19,637 bases of DNA from JANPPS01 sp964242575 (GTDB taxonomy: Bacteria; Pseudomonadota; Alphaproteobacteria; Acetobacterales; Acetobacteraceae): the NCBI GenBank assembly GCA_964242575.1, contig CAXTCN010000091.1, positions 1-19,637 of the forward strand. The letters run 5' to 3'. Below the pieces are notes generated by a model. That model was not told the origin of the DNA and did no database searches. It saw only the letters and a list, made by a program, of their open reading frames with translations. This document shows, in pieces, positions 1 to 7,569 of the stretch (its first letter is position 1; each line of letters starts with the position of its first letter). The translations under genes and the position numbers were made by a program.

Positions 1-1467
1 CACGCTCAATCCTGGATACGCTCAAACAGTCAAAACCTCTGTGCAGAGGTACTAGACCAATCGCGTCAGGCGGCCGTTTTTGAGCGGATGCGGCGGGGCA
101 TCCTCAGTGGCATCCTCGTTGCGGGCGCCCGTTTGCCGCCCAGCCGCGCATTGGCACAGGAGCTTGGCGTCGCGAGGCAGACTGTCGTGCTGGCCTACGA
201 ACGGTTGGCCGCCGAAGGGTATGTGCTCGCCCGGGCCGGTGCGGGCACCTTCGTGACAACGGATTTGCCGGACGCCCGCCCCGCCCCGGCCAGTCCGCCG
301 TCCAGCATGCACGCCCGTTTGTCGCAGCGTGGTGCAGCCGTTGCCGCCACGCCGGTCAGCGCCATGCAAACGTCCGGCGTGCTGCTCGCGCCCGGGATTC
401 CAGACGCCGAGCTGTTTCCATCAAGGGCGTGGGCGAGTTGCATGACTGCGGCCGTGCAGGCGGGTGCGATGCGCGGCGGCTATCCGGACCCACAAGGCTT
501 GCTGACGCTGCGGACCGAGATCGCCATGCACCTTGCCGTCGCGCGCGGCCTGCTGACCCGGCCCGAGTGCATTCTGGTTACCGCCGGAACCCAACAGGCG
601 CTCCGGGTCGCGGCGGATATCCTGCTTGATCCAGGTGACGCAGCCTGGGTCGAGGACCCCGGCTACATCGCAGGGCGCGGCAGCTTGCACGCGGCCGGGG
701 CGGTTGTGGTGGGAGTGCCGAGTGATGGTGGCAGCCTGGATGTCTCGGCGGGCGTACGCCTTGCGCCTAATGCCCGCCTGGCGCTGGTCGCACCGTCCCA
801 CTCGACACCGTGCGGTGCCGCGTTGCCGGTTGGGCGGCGGCTGGCGTTGCTGGACTGGGCCGGCGCCGCCGATGCGTGGGTGCTGGAGGACGATTGCGAC
901 TCCGAGTTCCGCTGGACCGGAAAGCCGCTGCCGCCGCTGGCGACGCTGGACCGCAGCGGCCGGGTCATCTACTGCGGCACTTTCAGCAAGACCTTGGCGC
1001 CAGCCTTGCGGCTTGACTTTGCGGTTCTGCCACACCCGCTCATGCCGGCGGCGGTTCGTGCCCGCACATTGATGGACCGGGGTCCGGGCACCCTGGCGCA
1101 GGCTGCGCTGGCCGAGTTCATGCGGCGTGGTCTGCTGGCGCCCCACATCCGCAGGATGCGTACCGAGTACGCCCGCCGGCGCGAGGCAGTTCTGACAGCC
1201 CTCGCCCGGCACTGCCCGGCTGTCTATCCATTGCCAGCGCCGGGCGGCCTGCACATGACCCTGCGCCTGCCGGACTGGGCTGACGAGACCGAAACGGCAC
1301 AGGCGGCATCCCGGCTGGGCCTGGCGGTTACGCCGTTCGGGCGGTATTGCATCGGCAAACCCGCGTATGCCGGGCTGGTGCTGGGCTTCGCCTCGACGCC
1401 GCCAGCTTTGGCCATGGACGCCGCTAAGCGATTGGCCCGGGTATTGCACAGTGCTGCGTTGCGATAG
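1..1467 (+). CDS. MocR-family transcriptional regulator (GntR wHTH + aminotransferase fold), probably 5'-partial
   Basis: A DNA-binding regulator that joins an N-terminal GntR winged helix to a PLP-binding fold-type I aminotransferase-like effector domain. Numbering from the first ATG (base 88): residues 1-60 hold the helix-turn-helix (LPPSRALAQELGVAR) and wing (GAGTFV); 100-459 is the aminotransferase domain, with GTQQALRV near 167, EDPGY near 189, EDDCDSEFRW near 267 and the PLP-lysine motif GTFSKTLAPALRLDF with K301 and R308. The frame is open to base 1, and bases 55-87 encode DQSRQAAVFER, which would complete the first helix of the GntR domain, so I extend to the edge. However, no ATG/GTG/TTG occurs in frame before 88 and bases 1-60 have codons unlike the rest, so a start at 88 is possible. 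The PLP-contacting Tyr is replaced by Cys (C270). MocR targets are often divergent neighbours, which would lie outside the window. Confidence 0.85.
   Translation, partial: HAQSWIRSNSQNLCAEVLDQSRQAAVFERMRRGILSGILVAGARLPPSRALAQELGVARQTVVLAYERLAAEGYVLARAGAGTFVTTDLPDARPAPASPPSSMHARLSQRGAAVAATPVSAMQTSGVLLAPGIPDAELFPSRAWASCMTAAVQAGAMRGGYPDPQGLLTLRTEIAMHLAVARGLLTRPECILVTAGTQQALRVAADILLDPGDAAWVEDPGYIAGRGSLHAAGAVVVGVPSDGGSLDVSAGVRLAPNARLALVAPSHSTPCGAALPVGRRLALLDWAGAADAWVLEDDCDSEFRWTGKPLPPLATLDRSGRVIYCGTFSKTLAPALRLDFAVLPHPLMPAAVRARTLMDRGPGTLAQAALAEFMRRGLLAPHIRRMRTEYARRREAVLTALARHCPAVYPLPAPGGLHMTLRLPDWADETETAQAASRLGLAVTPFGRYCIGKPAYAGLVLGFASTPPALAMDAAKRLARVLHSAALR
35..50. promoter_or_regulatory. 16-bp palindrome near the 5' end of the MocR gene
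   Basis: Seven-base arms ACCTCTG and CAGAGGT flank a central TG. Directly after it comes ACTAGACCAA, whose complement (TTGGTCTAGT) loosely recalls half-sites described for some MocR regulators. If the regulator starts at base 88 this is upstream DNA and could be its own operator; if the gene starts left of the window it lies inside coding sequence. Binding by the regulator is only inferred. Confidence 0.3.
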
Positions 1468-1530
1468 TGCCCAAACTTTGCCTCGATTGTGGTGTTGGAT
1501 ACGAGCCTGTCCAGTGGAGATGTTGAACCC

Positions 1531-2583
1531 ATGCGTATTGCGCAGATTGCGCCCCTGCACGAGGCCGTCCCTCCCAAACTGTATGGGGGAACCGAGCGGG
1601 TCGTTTCATTCCTCACCGAAGAGCTCGTGGCGCTCGGCCATGACGTGACGCTGTTCGCCAGCGGCGACTCAGTGACGTCGGCCAAGCTCGAAGCGATCTG
1701 GCCGCGGGCGTTGCGGCTTGATCCCGCAATCCGCGACCCTATTGCGCCGCATATGCTGCTGATGGAAGCGGTCCGCAGGCAGGCCGATGAGTTCGACGTG
1801 CTGCACTTCCATATGGACTACTGGCCGTTCAGCATGTTCAGCCGGCAGCGCACGCCGTTCGTGACCACGATGCACGGCCGGCTCGATTTGCCGGAGCTGC
1901 AGCCGGTGTTCAACACGTTTCCGAACGTGCCGGTCGTGTCGATTTCCGACAGCCAGCGCTCCCCATTGCCCCAGGCGCGCTATGTCGCAACCGTGCATCA
2001 CGGCCTGCCGGCGAACCTGCTCACGCCACAGGGCAACAAGCCGGAGTACCTGGCCTTCCTCGGCCGCATCGCCCCGGAAAAGGGTCCGGACCGCGCTATC
2101 CGCATTGCACGGGCTTGCGGCATCCCGTTGAAGATGGCGGCCAAGGTGGACAAGATGGACCAGGTCTACTTTGACTCCATCATCCGGCCCATGCTGGCCG
2201 GTGGCGGCGTTGAGATGATCGGTGAGATCAATGACGCGCAAAAGCCCGAGTTCCTGAGCGGCGCGGTTGGCTTGCTGATGCCGATTGACTGGCCGGAGCC
2301 GTTTGGCCTGGTGATGATCGAGGCGATGGCATGCGGCACGCCGGTGATTGCGTTCAACCGCGGGTCGGTGCCGGAAATCGTGGACCACGGTTCGAGCGGC
2401 TTTATCGTCGAGGATGAGATTGGGGCGATCGACGCGGTGAACCGCCTGCACGAGCTTCCACGGTCGATGGTGCGCGGCCGGTTTGAGGCCCGCTTCACGG
2501 CACGGCGTATGGCGGAGGATTACCTGGACATCTACCGGTCCCTTGCTGGCGAGGACCGTTCGGTGCTGCGCGCAATCCGCTAG
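1531..2583 (+). CDS. Glycosyltransferase family 4 protein
   Basis: A cytoplasmic retaining GT-B glycosyltransferase of about 350 residues, expected to move a sugar from a nucleotide-sugar donor to a glycan or lipid acceptor. The N-terminal acceptor domain opens with MRIAQIAPLHEAVPPKLYGG, where the GGTE loop is typical of GT4. The C-terminal donor domain begins near AFLGRIAPEKGPDRAI and carries the GT4 EX7E motif (E256 and E264 in EPFGLVMIEAM), followed by GTPVIAFNRGSVPEIV. I chose ATG 1531, not GTG 1489: it starts exactly at the conserved first beta strand and has GGAG at 1516-1519, a slightly long spacing of 11. The gene follows the MocR gene after 63 bp on the same strand and is convergent with infC. 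No sugar-pathway genes adjoin it, so donor and acceptor cannot be inferred. Confidence 0.9.
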   Translation: MRIAQIAPLHEAVPPKLYGGTERVVSFLTEELVALGHDVTLFASGDSVTSAKLEAIWPRALRLDPAIRDPIAPHMLLMEAVRRQADEFDVLHFHMDYWPFSMFSRQRTPFVTTMHGRLDLPELQPVFNTFPNVPVVSISDSQRSPLPQARYVATVHHGLPANLLTPQGNKPEYLAFLGRIAPEKGPDRAIRIARACGIPLKMAAKVDKMDQVYFDSIIRPMLAGGGVEMIGEINDAQKPEFLSGAVGLLMPIDWPEPFGLVMIEAMACGTPVIAFNRGSVPEIVDHGSSGFIVEDEIGAIDAVNRLHELPRSMVRGRFEARFTARRMAEDYLDIYRSLAGEDRSVLRAIR

Positions 2584-2611
2584 TCGCTAGCCACTGCCTT
2601 ATGTCGTAGGT

Positions 2612-2648
2612 CCGCAACACGGTCGCCTCTACAAGGGCCGTGTTGCGG
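2612..2648. terminator. Perfect 11-bp stem-loop between convergent genes
   Basis: CCGCAACACGG (2612-2622) and its exact complement CCGTGTTGCGG (2638-2648) flank a 15-base loop. It sits 28 bp after the GT4 stop and 68 bp after the infC stop, in the 133-bp convergent gap. Position and symmetry suggest a bidirectional terminator. Neither side carries a T tract, so it is not a classical intrinsic terminator and may act as an RNA 3'-end stabiliser or with Rho. Confidence 0.55.
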
Positions 2649-2716
2649 CAGACAGATGGTCAGAAGCTCCTGGGTCGCGCCAGTTCTGACAGGCCTAAAA
2701 TCAAAGCAGCATCAGA

Positions 2717-3256
2717 TCAACGTGGTGCAAGCACCATAATCATCTGCCGATTTTCCATTCTCGGCATCTGCTCTACCTTGGTGGCCTGCTCAAGTTCATT
2801 GCGAATGCGCTCAAGAACCTTGATGCCAATGTCCTGGTGCGCCATCTCACGCCCACGGAAGCGCAAGGTCACCTTCACCTTGTCACCCTCCTCGATGAAT
2901 GACTTCATGGCGCGCATTTTCACCTGATAATCGTTCTCATCGATATTCGGGCGCACCTTGATCTCTTTGATCTCGATGACCTTCTGCTTTTTCTTGGCCT
3001 CGTTCTTCTTTTTCTGCTGCTCGTACTTGAACTTGCCGTAGTCGAGAATCTTCACAACCGGTGGGTCAGCATTCGGGCTGATCTCCAACAGGTCGAGGCC
3101 AACGGCATAGGCGCGCAAGATGGCATCGCGCGCCGTCATCACGCCCTGCATCTCACCTTCCTCATCGATGAGGCGGACCTGAGGGACGCGGATATCCTCA
3201 TTCACACGGGGTCCGTCGCGGGACGGAGCGGCGGCGGACATTGGGCCTCGGGCTAT
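2717..3256 (-). CDS. infC: Translation initiation factor IF-3
   Basis: Binds the 30S subunit, prevents premature 50S joining and proofreads the start codon and initiator tRNA. The 179-residue product has the IF3 N-domain (DGPRVNEDIRVPQVRLID, ISPNADPPVVKILDYGKFKY), a lysine-rich linker helix (QQKKKNEAKKKQK) and the C-domain (IKVRPNIDENDYQVK, VTLRFRGREMAH), all canonical. The usual first-ATG start would be 3241, but that lies 21 bases after the only good Shine-Dalgarno (AGGAG). Five codons upstream in the same frame an ATA codon (3254-3256) stands 6 bases after AGGAG and yields MARGPMSAAAPSRDGPRVNE, which resembles IF3 N-termini of related bacteria. infC is known for rare AUU-type starts that IF3 itself represses, so I prefer ATA. 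It follows thrS on the same strand after 95 bp; rpmI-rplT are not downstream. Confidence 0.93.
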   Translation of the reverse strand: MARGPMSAAAPSRDGPRVNEDIRVPQVRLIDEEGEMQGVMTARDAILRAYAVGLDLLEISPNADPPVVKILDYGKFKYEQQKKKNEAKKKQKVIEIKEIKVRPNIDENDYQVKMRAMKSFIEEGDKVKVTLRFRGREMAHQDIGIKVLERIRNELEQATKVEQMPRMENRQMIMVLAPR

Positions 3257-3262
3257 CGTACT

Positions 3263-3267
3263 CTCCT
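3263..3267 (-). promoter_or_regulatory. Shine-Dalgarno of infC, decides the ATA start
   Basis: AGGAG on the minus strand, followed by six bases and then ATA at 3256-3254. The next ATG is 15 bases further on, outside normal Shine-Dalgarno spacing. Confidence 0.65.
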
Positions 3268-3351
3268 ATGGTGGTGGCTGTCGAACGCGGACCGCGCAGC
3301 AATGCGGGTTACCTAAGCATTGGACCTTTGCCGGTCCCGGATCAAGTTAAC

Positions 3352-5292
3352 TCAAGCTAGTTTCGCATCCCTTAACAGATCGGGCGGCGTCGCCTCCACT
3401 GCAAGACGCGCGACCGCATCATCGAGGCTCAGCGCCTCCTGCGCCTCGCCGCCCAGCCGGCGCAGCGCCACGGTGCGCTGCTCTGCCTCCCGCCGGCCCA
3501 CCACCAGCAGCACCGGCACATGCGCCAGGCTATGCTCGCGCACCTTCGCGTTGATTTTTTCGTTGCGCACGTCGGCCCGCACCTCAAGCCCCCGCGCCCG
3601 CAACGCCGCCGCGACCTCCTCGGCATAGGCGCCCGCATCCGACACGATGCTGGCGACCACGACCTGGACCGGAGCGAGCCAAAGCGGGAAGCGGCCGGCA
3701 TACTGCTCAATCAGGATGCCAAGGAAACGCTCGAAGCTGCCCAATATGGCCCGGTGCAGCATCACCGGCCGCTGCCGGCTGCTGTCCTCCGCCACATACT
3801 CCGCATCCAGCCGTTCCGGCATGACAAAGTCCACCTGCAGCGTGCCGCACTGCCACTCCCGGCCGATAGCGTCACGCAACACGAACTCCAGCTTGGGGCC
3901 GTAGAACGCGCCCTCCCCCGAACTCAACTCGTACTCGACGCCAGCGATGGCGCACGCCTCCTTCAGCGCCCCCTCCGCCCGGTCCCATGTCGCATCCGAA
4001 CCCGCCCGGATGTCCGGACGGTCGCTGAACTTCACGCGGAAGCTGTCAAACCCGAAATCCTGGTACACGGACGACAACAGCGCCACGAACCGCACCGTCT
4101 CGTCCGCAATCTGGGCCTCGGTGCAGAAGATGTGCGCGTCGTCCTGCGTGAACGCCCGCACGCGCATGATGCCGTGCAATGCGCCGGACGGCTCGTAGCG
4201 GTGGCAGGAACCGAACTCCGCCATGCGCAACGGCAACTCGCGGTAGCTGCGCAGCCCGTGGCGGAAGATCAGCACGTGGCACGGGCAGTTCATCGGCTTC
4301 AGCGCGAGCGTGGTATCCTCGTTCTCCACGCGGGCGATGAACATATTTTGCTTGTAGTTGTCCCAGTGCCCGCTCGCCTCCCATAGCTTGCGGTCCACGA
4401 GCTGCGGGGTCTTAACCTCCTGGTAACCCGAAGCCTCTAACCTCCGCCGCATGTATGCCTCGGCGGTCCGGTACAGCTTCCAGCCCTTCGGGTGCCAAAA
4501 TATGCTGCCCGTGGCTTCCTCCTGGATGTGGAACAGGTCCATGTCCCGGCCGATGCGCCGATGGTCGCGCCGCTCGGCTTCCTCAAGCTGCAGTAGGTAG
4601 GCGTCGAGTTCCTTCTGGTCGCGCCAGGCCGTGCCATAAATGCGGCTCAGCATCGCGTTGCGGTGGTCGCCCCGCCAGTATGCGCCAGCGACCTTCATGA
4701 GCTTGAACGCGGTGCCGACATCACCCGTACCGCGCATGTGCGGGCCGCGGCAAAGGTCGATCCAGTCGCCTTGCCGATACAGCGTGATGGTCTCGCTCTC
4801 TGGCAGGTCGCGGATCAGTTCGGCCTTGTACGCCTCGCCCCGCTCCTCGAAGAAGCGGATCGCGTCCGCACGGTCCCAGACCTCGCGCGCAAATGGCGCA
4901 TTTCGCGCCACGATGCCGCGCATCCGCTGCTCGATGGCAGCGAAGTTGTCCGGGGTAAACGGTTCGTTGCAGGCGAAGTCGTAGTAGAAGCCGTGCTCAA
5001 TCGACGGTCCGATGGTGACCTGCGTGCCGGGGAACAGCTCCTGCACCGCCTCCGCCAGGACGTGCGCGGCGTCGTGGCGGATCATCTCCAGGGCCTCCGG
5101 GTCCCGCCGGGTCACGAACACCACTGGCGCGTCATGCTCGATGGTGCGGGACAGGTCCACCAGTGCGCCGTCGACTTTCATCGCCAGCGCGGCGCGGGCC
5201 AGGCCAGGTCCGATGCTGGCTGCCACGGCGGTTCCGGTCACCGGCGCGTCGAAGCGGCGGATGGAGCCGTCGGGCAGGGTGATGGCAGGCAT
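3352..5292 (-). CDS. thrS: Threonine--tRNA ligase
   Basis: Class II synthetase that charges tRNA-Thr and edits mischarged Ser-tRNA-Thr in the cytoplasm. The 646 residues match the full-length bacterial form: TGS domain 1-60; editing domain with HxxxH (H73, H77) and the second metal pair (C181, H185 in LCRGPH); catalytic core from about 250 with zinc ligands C336 (MNCPCHV) and H387 (TQDDAH), the third in MLHRAILGS; motif 3 in GSFERFLGILIEQ; C-terminal anticodon-binding domain from about 540. MNCPCH has Cys where many homologues have Gly, next to the zinc Cys. The ATG at 5292 is preceded by AGAGGA at suitable spacing. It lies 39 bp after the GT9 gene and 95 bp before infC, so it is probably in the same transcript. 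The thrS-infC order is the classical bacterial one. Confidence 0.97.
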   Translation of the reverse strand: MPAITLPDGSIRRFDAPVTGTAVAASIGPGLARAALAMKVDGALVDLSRTIEHDAPVVFVTRRDPEALEMIRHDAAHVLAEAVQELFPGTQVTIGPSIEHGFYYDFACNEPFTPDNFAAIEQRMRGIVARNAPFAREVWDRADAIRFFEERGEAYKAELIRDLPESETITLYRQGDWIDLCRGPHMRGTGDVGTAFKLMKVAGAYWRGDHRNAMLSRIYGTAWRDQKELDAYLLQLEEAERRDHRRIGRDMDLFHIQEEATGSIFWHPKGWKLYRTAEAYMRRRLEASGYQEVKTPQLVDRKLWEASGHWDNYKQNMFIARVENEDTTLALKPMNCPCHVLIFRHGLRSYRELPLRMAEFGSCHRYEPSGALHGIMRVRAFTQDDAHIFCTEAQIADETVRFVALLSSVYQDFGFDSFRVKFSDRPDIRAGSDATWDRAEGALKEACAIAGVEYELSSGEGAFYGPKLEFVLRDAIGREWQCGTLQVDFVMPERLDAEYVAEDSSRQRPVMLHRAILGSFERFLGILIEQYAGRFPLWLAPVQVVVASIVSDAGAYAEEVAAALRARGLEVRADVRNEKINAKVREHSLAHVPVLLVVGRREAEQRTVALRRLGGEAQEALSLDDAVARLAVEATPPDLLRDAKLA

Positions 5293-5331
5293 CGGCAGCG
5301 GTCCTCTGGTTTGCAGCCGCTTCCTATGGCG

Positions 5332-6222
5332 CTATGCCAGCGCCGCCGCAACCCTCGCCACCGGCAGGTCTGCCAGCTTCGGCGCCCGCAGCACCGTGAC
5401 CCGGCCGCGCGGCGCAGTCAGCGCCGGGTCACTCTCGGCGGAGAACAGCACCACGCAACGGCACCCGACCGCCGCGGCCAGGTGCATTGGCCCGGTGTCG
5501 TTGCCCACTGCCACCGCCGCGCGGGACAGCAGGCCGGCCAGCTCCGGCAGCGCGGTCCGGCCGGTGAGGTCCACGGCGGCCGGGCACGCGGCGGCGATGG
5601 TCCGGGCCAACGGCGTCTCATGACGGGAGCCGGCGACCACAGGCCGGATGCCTTGCCGGTCCAGCAGTTGCGCAAGCTGGCCGAAGTTCTCGGCCGGCCA
5701 ACGCTTCGCCGGGCGGTGTGGGGCGGCGCCGGGCACGAGCACGGCATACGGCGCCGGAAGCTCGGGCCCGCCGCCAATCAGCCAGTCGATGTCCACGGGC
5801 GCTGCCAGGACGCCCACCGCCTCCAACTGCTCCTGCTGCCGTTCCACTGTGTGCAGGGCGTTGCGGCGCGGGTTGGCATGGGGGTGGGACGCGCCCGCCG
5901 CGATGCCGGACCAGGGCGGGCGGCCCGCCATGCGGAAGTACCGGGACGACCTGCGGGATGTCTGCAAGTCGTAAACGAAGTCGAAGCCCTGCAACGCACG
6001 GCGCAGCCGCACCAGGCCTGGAAGGTTCCACCAGGCGGGGCGGCTATCGACCAGGACCTCATCGAACCAGGGGCTTGCACGCGCCAGCGCCGCGAACGGC
6101 GCGGTCGTCAGCAGGGTGACGATGGCCTTGGGGTGCGCCGCCCGAATGGCCGCGAACGGTCCGAACGCGAGCACGAAGTCGCCGAGCGCGCCCAGCTTGA
6201 TGACCAGGATGCGTTCAGCCAT
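5332..6222 (-). CDS. Glycosyltransferase family 9 (heptosyltransferase-like)
   Basis: A 296-residue GT-B enzyme related to LPS heptosyltransferases (WaaC/WaaF/RfaQ type), likely cytoplasmic at the inner-membrane face. Evidence: the N-terminal MAERILVIKLGALGDFVLAF, where D15 matches the catalytic Asp of WaaC; the C-domain donor motif VPGAAPHRPAKRWPAENF at 163-180; and the GT9 signature GNDTGPMHLAAAVG at 240-253. The basic ASHPHANPRRNALH stretch in the middle may contact the acceptor. It starts 6 bp after der and ends 39 bp before thrS, so it sits inside a housekeeping operon rather than a glycan cluster. There is no strong Shine-Dalgarno before the ATG, consistent with translational coupling to der. 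The sugar could be heptose or another NDP-sugar; the sequence does not say. Confidence 0.9.
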   Translation of the reverse strand: MAERILVIKLGALGDFVLAFGPFAAIRAAHPKAIVTLLTTAPFAALARASPWFDEVLVDSRPAWWNLPGLVRLRRALQGFDFVYDLQTSRRSSRYFRMAGRPPWSGIAAGASHPHANPRRNALHTVERQQEQLEAVGVLAAPVDIDWLIGGGPELPAPYAVLVPGAAPHRPAKRWPAENFGQLAQLLDRQGIRPVVAGSRHETPLARTIAAACPAAVDLTGRTALPELAGLLSRAAVAVGNDTGPMHLAAAVGCRCVVLFSAESDPALTAPRGRVTVLRAPKLADLPVARVAAALA

Positions 6223-6228
6223 AGCGGT

Positions 6229-7569
6229 TCAGTCGTCGGTGTAGGGGTTCTTTGTCCCGCGCAGCAGCAGGCGGATCGGCACGCCGGGCAAATCGAACTG
6301 CTCACGCATGCCGTTCACCAGATAGCGCTGGTAGTCCTCAGGCATCTGCTCGGCGCGGGTGCCGAAGGCAATGAACGTGGGTGGGCGGGCCTTGGCCTGG
6401 GTGATGTAGCGCAGCTTCAGCCGGCGTCCGTCCACCAAGGGCGGCTGGTGGCGCTCAAGCGCGCTCTCAAACCAGCGGTTCAGCTCGCCGGTCGCAACAC
6501 GGCGGTTCCAGGTGTCGTGCACGGCGCGCACCGTGGGCAGCAGCCGGTCCACGCCCGCGCCCGTCAACGCCGACACGTTCACGACCGGGATGCCCTTCAT
6601 CTGCGCCATGCTGGTCTCAAGCCGGTCACTGATGGCCTTGCGGGTCGCGGTCCGGTCCTGCACGGCATCCCACTTATTGAGCGCCAGCACGCAGCCGCGC
6701 CCCTCCCGCTCGATCAGCCGGCCGATTTGCAGGTCCTGTTCGTGCAGGCCCTCCAGCGCATCGATGCACAGCACCACGATCTCGGCCATTTTGAGCGCCT
6801 CGATGCTGGCGCTGACCGACATTTTCTCCAGCGGCTGCTCGACCCGGGCCTTGCGGCGCAGCCCGGCGGTGTCCACCAGCTCAATCGCGCCGACCTCATC
6901 GCGCAGATGCACCGCGACGGCGTCCCGCGTGAGGCCAGGCTCCGGGCCGGTGATCATCCGTTCCTCGCCCAGCAAACGGTTCAGCAAGGTGGACTTCCCG
7001 GCATTCGGGCGGCCGATGATCGCGAGCTTGAGCGGGCGGTTAGCAGCGTCCGCATCAGTGGAGTCCTGCGCCGGCAACCGGTCCGCGATCTCGGTCATAA
7101 GGTCCGACAGGCCGATCCCATGCTCGGCGGACATCGCCAACGGCTCGCCCAGGCCAAGGCTGTACGCTTCCAACGCCGAACTCTCGCCGCTCCGGCCTTC
7201 GGCCTTGTTCGCCACCAGCAGCACCGGCCGGTTCTGCCGGCGCAGCCAGGTGGCGAAGTGCGTGTCAGCCGGAGTGATGCCAGTGCGGGCGTCCACCACG
7301 AACACCACCAAATCCGCCAGCGCCACAGCGGCCTCGGACGAGGCGCGCATACGGCCGTACAGCGTGTCCGGCGCAGACTCCTCCAACCCGGCGGTGTCAA
7401 TCAGGCGGACACGCTTGCCGCGCATCAGCGCCTCGGCCTCCTTGCGGTCCCGCGTCACGCCCGGCGTGTCGGACACGATGGCGAAGCGGCGGCCGGCCAG
7501 CTTGTTGAACAGCGTGGACTTGCCGACGTTCGGGCGTCCGGCGATGACGACCACGGGAAGCCCGATCAC
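6229..7569 (-). CDS. der: Ribosome biogenesis GTPase Der (EngA)
   Basis: Tandem-GTPase required for 50S subunit maturation. Of 446 residues, G-domain 1 has GRPNVGKST (11-19), DTAG (58-61) and NKAE (121-124, the variant common in alphaproteobacteria); G-domain 2 has GRPNAGKST (186-194), DTAG (233-236) and canonical NKWD (298-301); a C-terminal KH-like domain runs from about 355. The start is GTG, not ATG, and overlaps the bamB stop as GTGA (4 bases), indicating translational coupling. The order yfgM-bamB-der matches the conserved gammaproteobacterial arrangement. Confidence 0.97.
   Translation of the reverse strand: MIGLPVVVIAGRPNVGKSTLFNKLAGRRFAIVSDTPGVTRDRKEAEALMRGKRVRLIDTAGLEESAPDTLYGRMRASSEAAVALADLVVFVVDARTGITPADTHFATWLRRQNRPVLLVANKAEGRSGESSALEAYSLGLGEPLAMSAEHGIGLSDLMTEIADRLPAQDSTDADAANRPLKLAIIGRPNAGKSTLLNRLLGEERMITGPEPGLTRDAVAVHLRDEVGAIELVDTAGLRRKARVEQPLEKMSVSASIEALKMAEIVVLCIDALEGLHEQDLQIGRLIEREGRGCVLALNKWDAVQDRTATRKAISDRLETSMAQMKGIPVVNVSALTGAGVDRLLPTVRAVHDTWNRRVATGELNRWFESALERHQPPLVDGRRLKLRYITQAKARPPTFIAFGTRAEQMPEDYQRYLVNGMREQFDLPGVPIRLLLRGTKNPYTDD

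Noticed and set aside
421..1560. Minus-strand open frame of 379 codons antisense to the MocR gene
   Set aside because: The opposite strand encodes a complete aminotransferase-like domain; the antisense product has no family features.
2640..2927. Plus-strand 95-codon frame opposite infC
   Set aside because: Starts in the intergenic hairpin and is otherwise antisense to the conserved IF3 C-domain.
3322..3337. GGACC/GGTCC mini-hairpin between thrS and infC as a terminator or leader switch
   Set aside because: Only five base pairs, no T tract, and thrS-infC are expected to be co-transcribed.
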